Assembly: GCA_019321725.1 (NCBI GenBank)
Contig: CM033109.1
Span: 23,777,993-23,841,992, forward strand
DNA from: Paulownia fortunei
Taxonomy: Eukaryota > Streptophyta > Magnoliopsida > Lamiales > Paulowniaceae
Length of the DNA stretch: 64,000 nt
Reading direction: 5' to 3'
The notes under the pieces are model-generated. The model was not told the DNA's origin, made no database searches, and saw only the letters and a program-made list of their open reading frames with translations. The translations under genes and the position numbers were made by a program. Positions 47,987 to 61,229 of this stretch are shown here, piece by piece (position 1 is the first letter of the stretch; every line of letters starts with the position of its first letter).

Positions 47987-50849
47987 GATGAAGATATCAG
48001 GTATCTCTACCTATACAAGAAGAGTTTTCTGCAAGCTTGTTTCTATGACTGTAAGTCTGAGACTTCAAGTGAAACTTATAGGCGTTTCAATGTGGGATCC
48101 TCAGAAATCAGTTGCTATTCGTGTCAACGAAAAGCTGGTATTGAATTGGACCTTCTGCATGGATTTGCACTTGGTAGCAAAACCAAGGTTGATAGTTGAA
48201 GAGGACTGTCGTCCACATTTATTTCTAGTTTGTATTCATGCCATGGTTTTAAGGGATTGCAGTTCTTGATTTTTATTGCAGATTAGAGCATAATTATGGC
48301 ATCGAAAATTTGAATGGCATCTAAACCTACCAAGTTTAAACAGTCTTGACAAAAGTCTTCACAGTTGTTCATTGATTATGTGAATATATAAAAGTGCTAG
48401 TTATGTTTTTATCATATAAATAGTATACAAGATTACTGGCCTTAGTAAATGTAGCAGATTAATACAATTTTCTGAATAATTTGAGAAAGTCAATTGGTCC
48501 TTTGAAGTCATGTTCTTGTAGGGAAAATATGGGATAGTCCAAACTTAAAATTCTATGTAAACTCGAGCTTTGAATATATTTTTTTGTATCTATATACAGT
48601 AAGAATTTGAATGTGGTTTTTGTATTTATATCTCTCACACATTGGTTGTGTGATAATGAGTCTTTTTATTGTAATTGGTGTTATCTCGATACATTAAAAA
48701 TATCTTTAAAGATAAAGTTAATAGATGTACGCTAACACAGAAAGTTCACGCTACAGCGTGAAAATCTAGAACTGCATTGCAACGAGTGCAACATAATTGA
48801 ATTTTAAATTTTAGATTTGATAAAATGATTACTGATATTCGCCGGATCGATTTTTTTAGCGACGACATGAGACCCACCGTCGCTAACTGATATCTTGACG
48901 AGGATTCTTGGTGCATAGAAGGGACAGACATAAGAATTGTTATATATACTCAGTGCACTATAGAAATATTGAACTCCATTTAAGTTGTGACCTTTTTCAA
49001 CTAATAAAAGTGGAATATTGATTTAAATGACCATTTCATGATTCAGTTAGACTGGTTTAGCAGACAAAGCTTATTAATGGTAGGGGTTAAAAAAGTCAGA
49101 TGACACAAATAATTAAGAAGAAATTCCAATGCTAATTATATTATATATATTATTGAAAAATGTTTACTATACAATTGGGTCATGCTATTCTAAAAAGAAT
49201 GTTTCCTCTGCAGCTAATCATTCAGTTTGATATCATAACTACGGTGAGATCTCCAACTCGAATCTCACAGAAGTCATAAAACTTTCTTTTATTAGAGTGT
49301 CTATTATGAATTGTGGTAACAACTTATAATATTGAAATCAGATAAAAAAACCTTGATTTATTGGGTGTGCTGATGGGGTTGGGATAGTCAAAACGGCCAG
49401 TCGAGCTCAATCCGATCGAACTATGGCGAATGAAATATTCTCTGACAGTTGAGTTCCTTAGGATAGTCATATCAAATTTTTATCCAACCTAACCTTTAAC
49501 TTATCAAAAAAAAAAAAAATCATCATTTTGATAATAAATAATTTTAATATTTTTAACAAATTATCTTATTAATATAAAATTACATTACAAGTATTAATCT
49601 TGAAATATTTAGAATATCAATTTTGGGATGTCATATGGAGCATTCATTTTTGTAGAGTAATGATAACTAAACACTAAAATTATCTTAAATACATAAAGTA
49701 CATGTGTATCTTAAGATTTAATTATAAATTAATTTATATCATAATTTGTTGTGTGTGTAAAATATTTTCCAAGATTGAGATCAAATTCAAGACCTCCCAC
49801 ACTAAAGATGGGAAGAGGCATCAGCACGTGTTGCTTGTTTAAGTAATTCATTTTATTTTTTTTTACATCAAATTGAATTGTTCTAATGTAATTTAATTTT
49901 ACATATATCAAAAACCATTTTTCAAAATATTTTCGTACTTTTATTTCATTGGCTAAATAGTACAAGTTATTTTAGCATTTATTTTTTGAATATAGCTTTA
50001 AATACATACTTTATATTAATTGAATCGTGTCTTATATTTTTTTTATATTCTCCAATCTTTGCAGATGAAAATACGAAGTAAAGGTGCAGAAGAATAGGTG
50101 ACAAGAAGTGGAGTAAAATGAGCTATTTGGGCATTTTACACTTCAAGAAATAAAAATATTTCATACTCTCAAAAATATTAAGTGTTGATATTTTGCATTT
50201 TAGTATATTTTAAAAAAAATAAATGAATAAAATACCACTTCAAAACACTATATATATCCGAATTATATCAAAACTTTACACTCTATAAAGATAAATTTGA
50301 TATTGTATGTTTAAATCATATATATATTTCACCGTAAACTCGCATACAAAATGAGTTTTCACACTATCACACTTTTAATTTTAAAAATTAGATTATTTTG
50401 ATAAAAATATTTTCTTAAATTTTTTAGATAGATAAATTATACTAAATGTTGAATGAACTAAACCAAAATATTGTTTGATATTGACTCTGAATTAATTATT
50501 TAATTTTAGTTACATTAACATATTATTGAAATTTTAATTTAAGTTAATTGAGATGTAATTACCAAGTCAATCAAAACTTTTAATATTCAACATACAAAAA
50601 ACTAAAAATATAAATACAAAATAATTAAATGTTTAATATAAAAAAAAATGCAATTTCATCAATTTTGAAAAACTCAAAGAAAAAATTATATCAAAATAAT
50701 ACTAGAATGCGCATGAGTACATGACCATGCCTCTTAAACTGAATCCAATAATTCCAATCTAAAATATCTTGCTAGGGTTTTGATTTAGATTGAGCTTCCA
50801 CGCATAAAACGTAAATATTGTCTCCTTTACGTACGTATTCTGTACGTAA
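47987..50849. other. Intergenic DNA, divergent promoters
   Basis: Contains the upstream region of the minus-strand proline-rich gene and of the plus-strand ELM1 copy. No gene, only AT-rich DNA; GTACGTACGTA-like text near 50829-50846 precedes the ELM1 ATG. Confidence 0.45.
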
Positions 50850-52493
50850 ATGAAGCCAATACGGCTGCCTGAGCCACCAGGGAGCCCGCAATCGATGGGC
50901 GGAGTGCCTGATATTTTCGAGGGTGGAGTTTCCGGTGTCATCCGCCGCGCCGTCATAATTGGCAACGGTTTCCAGTGCATGGGCTTGGTTCGCGCTCTCG
51001 GTTTGTCTGAAAAGCAAACACTCTATGTAAGTTCTACACTTGGAAACCCCGTTTCTTATGTTTTTATATTTTCTTAGTCTTTAGTTGTCGCGTGGTTTGT
51101 AAATAGTTAAAAATGGAAATGTCACCACCACCACCACCAAAAAAGAAAAAAGTATGATTGCGTCTTATTTGCTTTTTCGGTCGAATTATTTGGGTGATTT
51201 TGACATGATGGAATTTGAAGCTAAGTGGAAAAAATGTTGGATTATTGGATGTTTACAACATTTTCTACATGATTTGAGGGAATAGAAAGGGGCTTGCTGT
51301 TTGGAATGGAGTGAAATGCGTTTATTTTGGTTTATGGAATACGTGGTTTCATTTTGAATTGCTGTTTTCTAATACCAATTTTAATGAGACTTTCATGCTT
51401 AGATTGATTATCTTGTAGGTTCTGATGGAGAATTTTTATCATGCAAAGTGATTGCAAGTAAAATTACTAGATATGCACAGCAACGATAAGTTTGCGTGAC
51501 AGAACATTTGGCTGGCAATGGGCTTAGCCATACACTTTTTGGATACTGCATCTTATTGACGAAAAAGAGAAATATGTAAAAGGATTGAGGAGAGCTGATT
51601 TTGTCTCTATCTCTTACTAGACGTTGGTTGGATCAAACATTTATAGTTGAATGTGAAAGACAAGTGAAAGCAAAATACTGTTCGATTTCTAAGATTTAAA
51701 TTAAATTCATATTTTTTGAGGCAATTTTTTATCTTCAAGCAAAAAATAAGAAAAGAGATTTATTTGTGTTTTTATTTTTATTTTTTAATACTTAGCAATT
51801 CAAGGTCAAAACAGACCTGGATGCTCTCTTTGACACTTAGTGGCTATGCTAGATTTTTCTTATTTAATTTATTTTTGCTTACATCTGGCGCTGGTTACAG
51901 TATAAACTTAGCAGAACCAGCCTTTTTCTAGTTATTATTCTTGATAAATATGTCCTGAAAAGCTTTTTTAAATAGTTTGGTTTCATAATTCCTTGTGGAT
52001 GTTGACATCTCTTCTTCACTGCTGCCTTTGCCCTTATGACTCGTTGTGGCATGAAATCTATGATCTATATAAACTAGCATACCAACAACTCTTTGAAAAG
52101 CCTGTCTAAGACTGATCCAAATGACATGTCACTTCTGACATGGGAGAATCCATGTTTAGTTTACTTGAAAAATTTATAAACGAGACCTTAGTGATTTGGT
52201 GGTGTGGCGTCTGTATGCTGCTGTATCTTTTTCAGTGTGTTACCAGACCGATAGGAGGAATCAATGAGTGGCTACACTGGCTCCCAGTTTCTGTCCATAA
52301 GAAGTTGTATTATATTATTAACCAGGTATATGGTTATTCTCAATTTTTGTTTGCTAGAAGAGGGAATAAACTAGTGCCTTTGCCTATGGAGAACGTTTAT
52401 GGCATAGGCTTGTCATCAGTGTTGGAAGCTGATGCAAACAAAATTGTCAGAATGGCCAAAGAAACTTTTGAGAAGTATGTTTCTCCCTCCCTG

Positions 52494-52532
<39 letters not shown>

Positions 52533-55500
52533 AAATGCGCCTATACTTAGACTCTTGATTGATATCATATAGTCCCCAGAATCGCCTCTTTCTGATCTAG
52601 AGAAATATCAAATTCTTGTGGAAACAATTCTAGTTTACTAGAGTTATGATGCTTCTGCATTAAAGAACTATGATATGAACTACTTAAGTGCTGAACATAA
52701 TGTGTGCCCTCTGTACATTGAGGTTATATGGAAATGTCACAGTTCTGAACAAATTCATTTAGTAGATGTCACAAACAGAATTTAAGAGCCCAGGATTTAA
52801 GTCGCAAAGAGAATTAACTGACTGATGTACTGAGATTGCCTTAAGGGGGGAGGTGGATAGGAAGGGAAGACTTGTGTGAAATAAACTAAAAGGAGAATGC
52901 CACCATGAAAGTTAAAACAAGTGTAACTAGGTGATGACTTTTGACTCTTCAAATTATCTTCTTTAACTGCAACTGTACTCCCTCTTTTTGATTATTTTGC
53001 AGCAAAAAGAATTTTACATCTCATGCTTGTTTTAACAATGGTGTGTGGGTTGTATTTTGTTTACCAATCCCTATTTTGTATTCATAAGTTTAAGCATGCA
53101 ATAGAACAGTATTTGATAATTGCTTTGCATTCAAATTTGTTGTTTTGTTTCGGTAAAATGGCCTAGTATGAGGCTAATTAATTTGTGGTTTTATCAAGCT
53201 ATTGGGATATCCAAGTTGTAATACAGAAAATGCTATGGAACCACTACTGTTTCATTTTTTATTTGTTGATATATTTGTAAATTTATCTTGTATGTTCATG
53301 TTTTGACCATTTTGATGCATGGGAAATGACATTTTAATATCTTTCCAGGAATGGTCCACTACTCGTGGTTGCATCTGGCTGAGATACCATTACGACTGCA
53401 AGCACAATAAAAAGATTAGCGTCTGAAAATGTGTTTGTTGTCCAGGTTTGTAAATTGACCTTATTTGCAAGCCATATGTATTGATATTTGATTTCATGCT
53501 GCATATATCCAAATATGAAGCAGATTTTGATCAGAGTACCAAAAAATAACCAATAAAATGTTTGCATTAGGAAGCTTTGGTGATGCACATTTTACCACTG
53601 CGACATCTACAAGCACCTTCTCTTTCTATATATAGTATAAAGGCCTTCGGGGAGTAATGACACAGTCATGAAATAATATATGCATCTAATCCTCTGGCAG
53701 TTTGAGTTGACTCTGTCATATATTAGCTTTGGAATTTGAATTTTACAACTTAATAAGGAAATTTGGATATTTGATGTTTAAATATAGGAGTCATGTATAA
53801 TTTGCGAATTTATCATTGGGGATATCATGCTCCTGCTTTCTCTTAGTTTTCTACTATGGCTGCTATTTGCAAATTAAATGGGTGATTAACTTATTTGTCT
53901 TTTTTATGATGCAACTGGTGCAAATTAGTTGTTAAATGCCTATTCATTGGTTATGGTTATTCTCTATGTATTAGCTGACAAAATTTGAAAATTCACAAAA
54001 GCATTTTGGATAGTGACCATTTTTACTTGGACATTCATGGATATTTCTGAGTGCATTACTTATGATGTCCTGCCAGCTGAAACAGTTGGTTACCAATTCC
54101 AAAGTCTTTTTCCTCTTTTTGAAAGTGTACTAGAGGAAAATCTACTTTTTTATGCATACTTTGTTGCAGTATGTGTATTTCATACTCTTTGGCAGTCTTC
54201 TAATTGAGCAAAGAACTATTTGCATCTATAAGTCATGGGCCTTTTTCAGGCCTTATAGACTTCCTTTTGTTTTGTGCACAGACGATTTATGACACTCTAT
54301 CTTGGACCTTTATTTTTTTTCTTTTTTTCCCCGCTTCTTCTTCATTTTCAGATTCAGCATCCAAGGTCCCATTTGGACAGGTTTGATAGGTGATCACGCC
54401 ACAGCATGATTATTACCCATTGACACCTCGTGCACAGGAGCAGGTTCCTCGGTGTCTGCGGAAATGGATAACTCCCCGTGAACCTCCTGATGGTCATGTT
54501 GTAAGTGTCCTTACCACACTTATTAGCCTACTTTTACTACTGAGTAATTGTCCCTGACTCCCTTGCTGTATAATGCTCTGGATGCTCTTTCTCATTGCTC
54601 AGGTCCTCGCAGCCGGAGCACTTCATCAAGTAGATTCTGCTGCACTTCGTACTGCAGCTAATGCCTGGCATGATGAGTTTGCACCTTTACCAAAGCCATT
54701 GCTTGTAGTCAACATTGGGGGGCCTACAAGTAACCCCTCTTCCTTTGTCCTGGTGATGGGTCCTCTTCATGTTTGTTACAACTTTGCTCGACTATTTACT
54801 GTTATATGATGTCAGTTTTTTTTGTTTAGCTAATGGCATTATCAATATGTTAAGTGGGATGTGGGAAAGTTTAATAGGGCTTGTTATGGAGTCATGAGTT
54901 ATTTCCTGGCCTGTTCACCTACGGAATGTTAAGAAAGGGCCACCACCATGCCCCTTATCACTCTATTGATATGTGCAAAGTTTAATGAAAATCTAATGAT
55001 GTCTTTTTCTTCTTTCTTGAGCTTTTAACAGCAATTTATGGATTCAGCGTATCACGTTCTATGCTACGTAAGACCAGAATGTGGATCTCTCTCTGTCTCC
55101 CATACACACACACAGTTGTCTATGAGGCGCACATGCCATGCATCTCGTTATGAATTTTGACTAGATTCACTATCTATTTAGGGTGCTTGTCAACATGATG
55201 TTTTTAGTTGCACACATACCCTGTCATTTTTTACCAGCTTCTTGTGATGTTATGAAATGATTGTGCTTTAAATTCACAAGCATCTGTTTTGCAATTTGAT
55301 TGCTTCCTATTTTCTCTGAAGTAGCTTCTAGAGCTTTTTTATTCTGTCAGCTCTATTTTTGTCCACTCAGTAAACATTTATAGATTGTTGATAATATTCT
55401 TATGTTTCTATCAATTGATAGGGTACTGCAGATATAGTGCAGACCTAGCAAAACAGCTAATTGCTTCTCTGCACAACATTCTCACGAGCTGTGGAAGTGT

Positions 55501-56489
55501 GAGGATATCTTTCTCAAGGAGGACACCTGAAAAGGTAAATAAAAGGTTGCAGTTAAATTTCTCAATCAAGTTTAACTGATGTCTATAGTTTTGTCCAATC
55601 TTTACCCTTTTCTCCCTACCATTCTGTTTATAGTTTGCTGGGGTTTTGGTTGACAGGTTTCTAACATTATATCGAAAGAACTTGGAACTCATCCCAAAGT
55701 ATACATATGGAATGGTGAAGGTACTTGATATTCATTTCAACACGATGGATGATTCTTGAATAAAATGATGAGATTAACTAAATAGTTTATTGTCATTATC
55801 AGAACCTAATCCTCATATGGGACATCTGGCTTGGGCTGATGCTTTTATTGTCACCGCTGATTCAGTTAGTATGTTGAGTGAAGCTTGCAGCACTGAGTAT
55901 GTATGATAGCAGTTGATGATTTTGCAGACATACACACTAAATATCTGACTGACTCTTCGCTTATTGCAGGAAGCCTGTTTGTTTTATTGGAGCTGAATGC
56001 TGTACGTGGAAGTTTGTGGAGTTTCATAAGAAGCTAAAGGAAAAAAGCCTGATTCGACCATTTACTGGTCTTGAGGATGTAAGTGACTGCTATAGTCTTA
56101 ACTGCTGGGCAGATGATCTAATTTGGTGCTTCTATGGTATATCTTAGTAGTTTAGTGCCCCATTTCTTGTCAATGTGAAATAGATAGCATGTAATTTATG
56201 TATTGTCATTTTTTTGGTCTCGTCATATTCAGATATGAAATTCAGACACCAATTGAAAAAATTGGGAATTCCTATCTTGCCCTTCCTGCACCTCTTTTAC
56301 TTATGCATAGAATTTTCCATGTATCTTAGTTTAATTTTATCTGGTTGCTTACAGATTTTTTTTATTTTTCTTTTATCTTGATTTTAGATGTCAGAAAGCT
56401 GGAGTTATCCTCCTTTAAATGATACTGTAGAGGCAGCAACTAGGGTGCGTAAAGCACTCGCTGAGCGTGGATGGAGATTACGGCCTTAG
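50850..56489 (+). pseudogene. ELM1: ELM1-like mitochondrial fission gene with disrupting lesions
   Basis: ELM1 is a plant protein on the mitochondrial surface that brings the dynamin DRP3A to fission sites. Ten exons can be placed: 50850-51026, 52236-52474, 53349-53445, 54352-54500, 54603-54729, 55422-55534, 55657-55720, 55803-55896, 55970-56078 and 56388-56489, all with GT-AG introns. Conserved blocks read clearly: GGINEWLHWLPVS, SENVFVVQIQHPRSHLD, HDEFAPLPKPLLVVNIGGP, MGHLAWADAFIVTADSVSML and SESWSYPPLNDT. Lesions: TGA at 53380-53382 in exon 3 where relatives have Arg (ASG-R-DT), one base missing at 54384-54390 (FD-R-VITP), and loss of five codons after GNGF in exon 1 (at 50973). Splice sites and the remainder are well kept, so inactivation looks recent, or the assembly has errors. 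Confidence 0.85.
52490..52531. repeat. (CT)n(CA)n compound microsatellite in ELM1 intron 2
   Basis: A CT run passes directly into a CA run 20 bases after the exon 2 donor. Confidence 0.9.
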
Positions 56490-57920
56490 AACCATTTATT
56501 TGTACTGTTGTGACCCCATAAATCTTCTCCAAATTTGTCTGAACAAGCATACCTTTTTCCAGGTTATAATCTTTGTTGTTTTAATTTTCTTTTCATTTGT
56601 AATATAGTATAACAGGAAGAGATAACCAGAGAGATACTTGTTGAGCTAGAGCAGCAATTTCCAATTCTTTGCCCCACGGGCAGTTTTGGTATGTGTACAA
56701 TAAATGTCAACTTTACTAACACGGCCTGTAAATTTTGAACAGGTGAGTGATTAGTTTGAGAGGAATATCATTTAGCTGTAAGAATGAGTTATGTGAAATC
56801 AAATTACTGTATTTCTGTAAAATTCTTACAATTTTTAGACTTTTACGTGTTCATCGTTTCTTTTCATTAATGTGTTGCATGCTGGTAGAGCTCTGGCCCT
56901 GTGGGGAATGGAATTTGCTACAGATGGATAGGAATTGGGATGTTCTATCATCTCTGTGTTGTATTCTGGTTCTTTAATTCTTCTATTTTCACTCCAAGGC
57001 TTGGCCTGGGGATGGTATCTGTGGCTTTTTATTCATACTTTGCAATCCTTCTTTATATCAATGAAATTTGATTTTACTCCTCCAGAAAGAAGACCCAAAA
57101 AAAAGAAAAGAGCAAAACACATGAGATTTGTGTAAGGAGATACTAGATTCATTAATTTTGTTAATCCTGATATTTGATTGCATTTTAAAAAGAACTAAAT
57201 TATGGTAATTTCCTTGTAAAATGAAAAATGCGAGGGAAAAAAAAAAGTTTTCACTACCTTTGTTTATTTAATTCTAGACCCAAAAAAGGCAAGTCTTTTT
57301 GACCACTTCCACACGAGCTATTATTGGATTAGATGTGTTGGATGGTGCAATGGTGGATTAGATGATTTCTCTTCTTTGCTGACATCTGATTAAATTTCCA
57401 TTCACCCTTACGAATGAAAAAAAAAAACAAAGAATTGTTAATACCATATTTCCAATTTGAATGTTATTCAAAATGGTTGTAGTTACTTCAATGTTTTCAC
57501 CAATGTTTTCGTGATAACCAAAAAACTTGCACTTTTTTCAAATAAATAATTATACAAAGAAAGTGACTAGTCACAAATTTACTCTATTTATTTAATTTTT
57601 CTCTCAAAAATGGTACTAGTAATTAGGCAAATCAATTTAGAAAGCATTTTTGGATGCAACAACTTGGTACATATTTTAATTAATATAATTGAACTCACCC
57701 AAAAAAAAAAAAAAAAATCTTGGCACATAATGTGACTCTAATGACCCAAATGATGAATGAACACATGAAATTCTAACATAGTTGAATCCTTTGTTAAGGT
57801 GGAGCAAGTTAGCCTCAACTCCTCCACAAAAACCACCTACTCTCCCACAATTCATACTATGATGAAACCTTAACATGATCAAAACTAATCCATGATCATC
57901 TGCTCTCTCTCCCTTAGCAA
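56490..57920. other. Intergenic DNA between ELM1 and CASP
   Basis: 3' flank of the ELM1 copy (AATAAA near 56698), then AT-rich DNA with poly(A) tracts (57239-57246, 57701-57717). No gene recognised. Confidence 0.5.
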
Positions 57921-57921
57921 C

Positions 57922-57928
57922 TATAAAT
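57922..57928 (+). promoter_or_regulatory. TATA box of the CASP gene
   Basis: TATAAAT is 116 nt before the ATG at 58038, with a C/T-rich leader between them. Confidence 0.55.
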
Positions 57929-58037
57929 CCCTCACCCCACCAAAGCTGTTTTTCATCACAAGATTCCAATTCTCCTCTACCCTCTATAGTCTCTACTTCT
58001 CCTCTTCAACCAAAAAAAAAAAAAAAGGAAAAACACG

Positions 58038-59034
58038 ATGGATTCAACTAAGAGCAACGGTGAAACAGCCATCAACATTCCTGAGTCTAAGTCCACCAAA
58101 GGCAAAACTGTTGCCTACACTGCCACCACAAAGGCAACACCACTCCCACAAGGGGGAGGATGGAAGAAAGGAGTTGCCATCTTCGATTTTATTCTGAGGA
58201 TTTGCGCGCTTGTCGCGGCTTTGGCCGCCACCACCACCATGGGAACCACCGATCAAACTCTCCCTTTCTTCACTCAGTTCTTCCAGTTCCAAGCCAGCTA
58301 TGATGACCTCCCGACTTTCATGTATATCGCACTATTTTAATAATACTCTTGCTTACTCTTCAGTTTCTATACATGTTTCTTGATATCAATTTCCAGTACT
58401 GCATTTTGCATGGTAATGAGGTAGCATCAATGATCTTACTTTCTATATATTTGTAAGTTCTATTATATAGCACACACGTTTTACACTTATAGACGTAAAA
58501 TGTTAGTATGATTGTATCGAAAAGGGCCTTCTCTATAGTGAAAGTATTATTTCTCTCATGATCTCCCATGATCAAAACCTTAAAATCTTGCAGGTTTTTC
58601 GTGGTGGCAAATGCTATTGCTAGTGGCTACTTAGTCCTATCCTTGCCTTTCTCCATTGTGGGCATCGTTCGTCCTCATGCAGCAGGAATCAAGCTTCTTC
58701 TCCTCATCTTAGACACAGTAAGGCCAACTTGTTCAATAAACCAAGAACCCTTTTAGCTTTTGAATCAAAGAAACAATATGTGCATATTTACTAGCTAGAA
58801 TTTTTGGACTTGAAACAGGTGGTGCTGGCTTTTACGACGGCGGCAGCTGCAGCGGCTGCAGCCATTGTGTACTTAGCCCACAATGGGAATTCCAACACAA
58901 ACTGGCTAGCCATTTGCCAACAGTTCACTGACTTCTGCCAGCGGGTTAGCGGCGCCGTGGTGGCTTCCTTCATTGCAGCAGTCATCTTCATATTCTTGGT
59001 TGTGCTTTCTGCTGTGGCTCTGCGCAGGCACTGA
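58038..59034 (+). CDS. Casparian strip membrane domain protein (CASP)
   Basis: Four-pass plasma-membrane scaffold that gathers peroxidase and lignin machinery at the Casparian strip of the endodermis. Exons 58038-58321, 58594-58717 and 58819-59034 encode 207 residues, the usual length. TM1 ([19 protein letters not shown]) contains the conserved Arg54. The first outside loop has [14 protein letters not shown], the signature of true CASPs rather than CASP-like proteins. TM2 is [17 protein letters not shown], followed by RPHAAG. TM3 starts LLLLILDT with the conserved Asp, rebuilt at intron 2, and TM4 is [16 protein letters not shown] before RRH. The N-terminal cytoplasmic part is hydrophilic. 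No lesions. Which CASP number it matches cannot be told. Confidence 0.9.
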
Positions 59035-59151
59035 GGAATTCAAAGGGACTTTTAATAATTTGCTGTTCTATGAATATGTCAATTTTCATAGTGTGGTTAC
59101 ACTTACAGTTTGGATTATTTCATGTTCAACTTTGACATTTGGAGTGAGAGT

Positions 59152-59182
<31 letters not shown>

Positions 59183-61120
59183 GCTTATGTCTTTTGGTGG
59201 AGGAAATCATGTAATTATTTGGAATGTTCTGATGTGATGAAATGTCAAAATGCTTTTCTTTGTCACCATTTTCTGTTCCCTTACAAAAAGTTGTCACCTT
59301 AGTACTTATATTGGGATTTATTGGGGGACAGATCAAATATAATACTTGAAATTACAGATCACCAAGTCAGTGGAACATAAATATAATCTTTATGAAGGCA
59401 CACTAAGATTTTTTATTTTTTTATTTTTTGGGTGTTTTTTGGGTGTGTGTGTGGGGGGCGGGGGAGGTTTAGCCTTGATCACAAAACAAACTCAGAGGCG
59501 TTACAGTAGCTACAATGAAACTATGCATCTGCTACAATTATGTTATCTTGAAATTTTCTAGGTATTTTAGATTTTTTATTTTAATTTAATAGTTCGAAAT
59601 ATATTTCATATCATTTCGTACGGATTGATCACGTGGAGTTTATTTTATTGTTTATCCAATCTAATAACTCTAGAAAAAAATCTCACTTCATAGTTAATGG
59701 AACTTTAATTTGAAGTATGTAGTCCAAAAAAAAAAAGTTACATATAAGAATGATTCTTATAACACGATGGATGGTACATTTTGGTCAAATTCCGGACCGT
59801 AATCCGACGAGTCCAACCTGTTAAACTTATTAATTCATTAATTATATTATTTTAATAGTTAAAAAATTAAAGTTAAATTACTTTTTAATGTAAAATTCCT
59901 AACTCGTATACAGAATTATATAAAATCCAGAAAAAATTGATAAACAAAAATTTAAAAAAAAAACAAAAAAGTGAAGTCACTACCTAGTTTTTTTTGGTCA
60001 ATCAAGAATTAGAGAAACTGCAATTACATATTTATTTGATGCTATTAGTAGGGAGAAATTAGTTGTGGCAAATTTAGAATTGCACTTAGTGATAACAAAT
60101 ACAGTGTTATCAGTTATTCACATGATATAAAGAAATAAAAAAATTACAAACTTTTCAAGAAGATTCAAAGGAATGAGGTAAAGAAAAAAGAAAGAATTAA
60201 TCCTAACAAATGAACGAACAAAAATAGAAAAATCAAGAAAACTACATTGAGCTTGCAACAGCAGCCAAGGAAAATGGAAATGAAAAAGAAGATAAACCCT
60301 AAACTATTTATAATAACTAGGCAGGTTGAGATCGGTCAATTAGAATTCGTTATCCGTCTTATACTTAGGGCAAATTTAAAAAAATCAAATTCGTTGCTCA
60401 TTCCATTATCCATTTAAACATTTTGAACTTGTCTCAAATATGACGGATTTGTTACGAGTTCGAATAAAATTCGGACATATTAGTATCTCTATCAGTATAT
60501 CTAATTAAACAAAGTCAAATCTATGGTATATTTTTCTTTTATTAATCTTGATAATGAAAATTTTCAAAAATTACTTTTTAATTAAGAAATTTGATAGATG
60601 AATTAAACTTTCTAGATATTGGTATATAAAAAAGCATTTGGTAAGAAATCAAAAAAAAAAAAAATGGTTACGTGATGAATCTCAAATCGTTATAACTTTG
60701 GTATTAGAAATATCGTTATAATTCTGGTATTAGAAATTCTAATGACATATCCAGATTTGATTGTTTTTCAATAATATAAATAGTTAATTTATTATTGTAT
60801 AAAAAATGAAAAAAAGCGCATTTTAAAGATAAGTAAAGAAAATTATTTTATCGATGAATGTAATTTTAATTTATTTATTTGGAAAATGGAAAATAATTTT
60901 TATTTTACTAAAAAACTCCATATTTTTCCTAAATCGTGACTTAGAAAAAAGTAAGAATTTCAAATCGATTAAAAATTTCGTTAATTCAATACACACCACA
61001 AAGAGAACATGCTAATTTTTTTTTTCAATTAATGAAAATGATATTTACGAGATTAATATATACAAAAATAAAATCGAAAAGTATATTTACATTTACTACT
61101 CTGCTCCACTGCTCCGTGTT
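59035..61120. other. Intergenic DNA between CASP and the OTU protease
   Basis: A (TA)n run at about 59153-59181, a G-rich tract at 59430-59466 and many poly(A) tracts. Around 59790-60480 there are scattered GGACCGTAATCCGAC- and GACGGATTTG-like words that may be remnants of a small element. No gene seen. Confidence 0.45.
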
Positions 61121-61124
61121 CGCA

Positions 61125-61214
61125 CACGTGCGAAATATCTGGGAATGCCACGTGGATATTAGAAGCTAAAGCAAAAATAAAAAAAAAAAGAAATAAATTC
61201 CACAGTCTCACGTG
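61125..61214 (+). promoter_or_regulatory. Cluster of three CACGTG G-boxes
   Basis: CACGTG occurs at 61125-61130, inside CCACGTGG at 61148-61155, and at 61209-61214, just upstream of the presumed OTLD1 transcription start. G-boxes bind bZIP and bHLH factors and act in ABA or light responses. The matches are exact; function is inferred. Confidence 0.5.
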
Positions 61215-61229
61215 CTCTCCTTTATTTCT

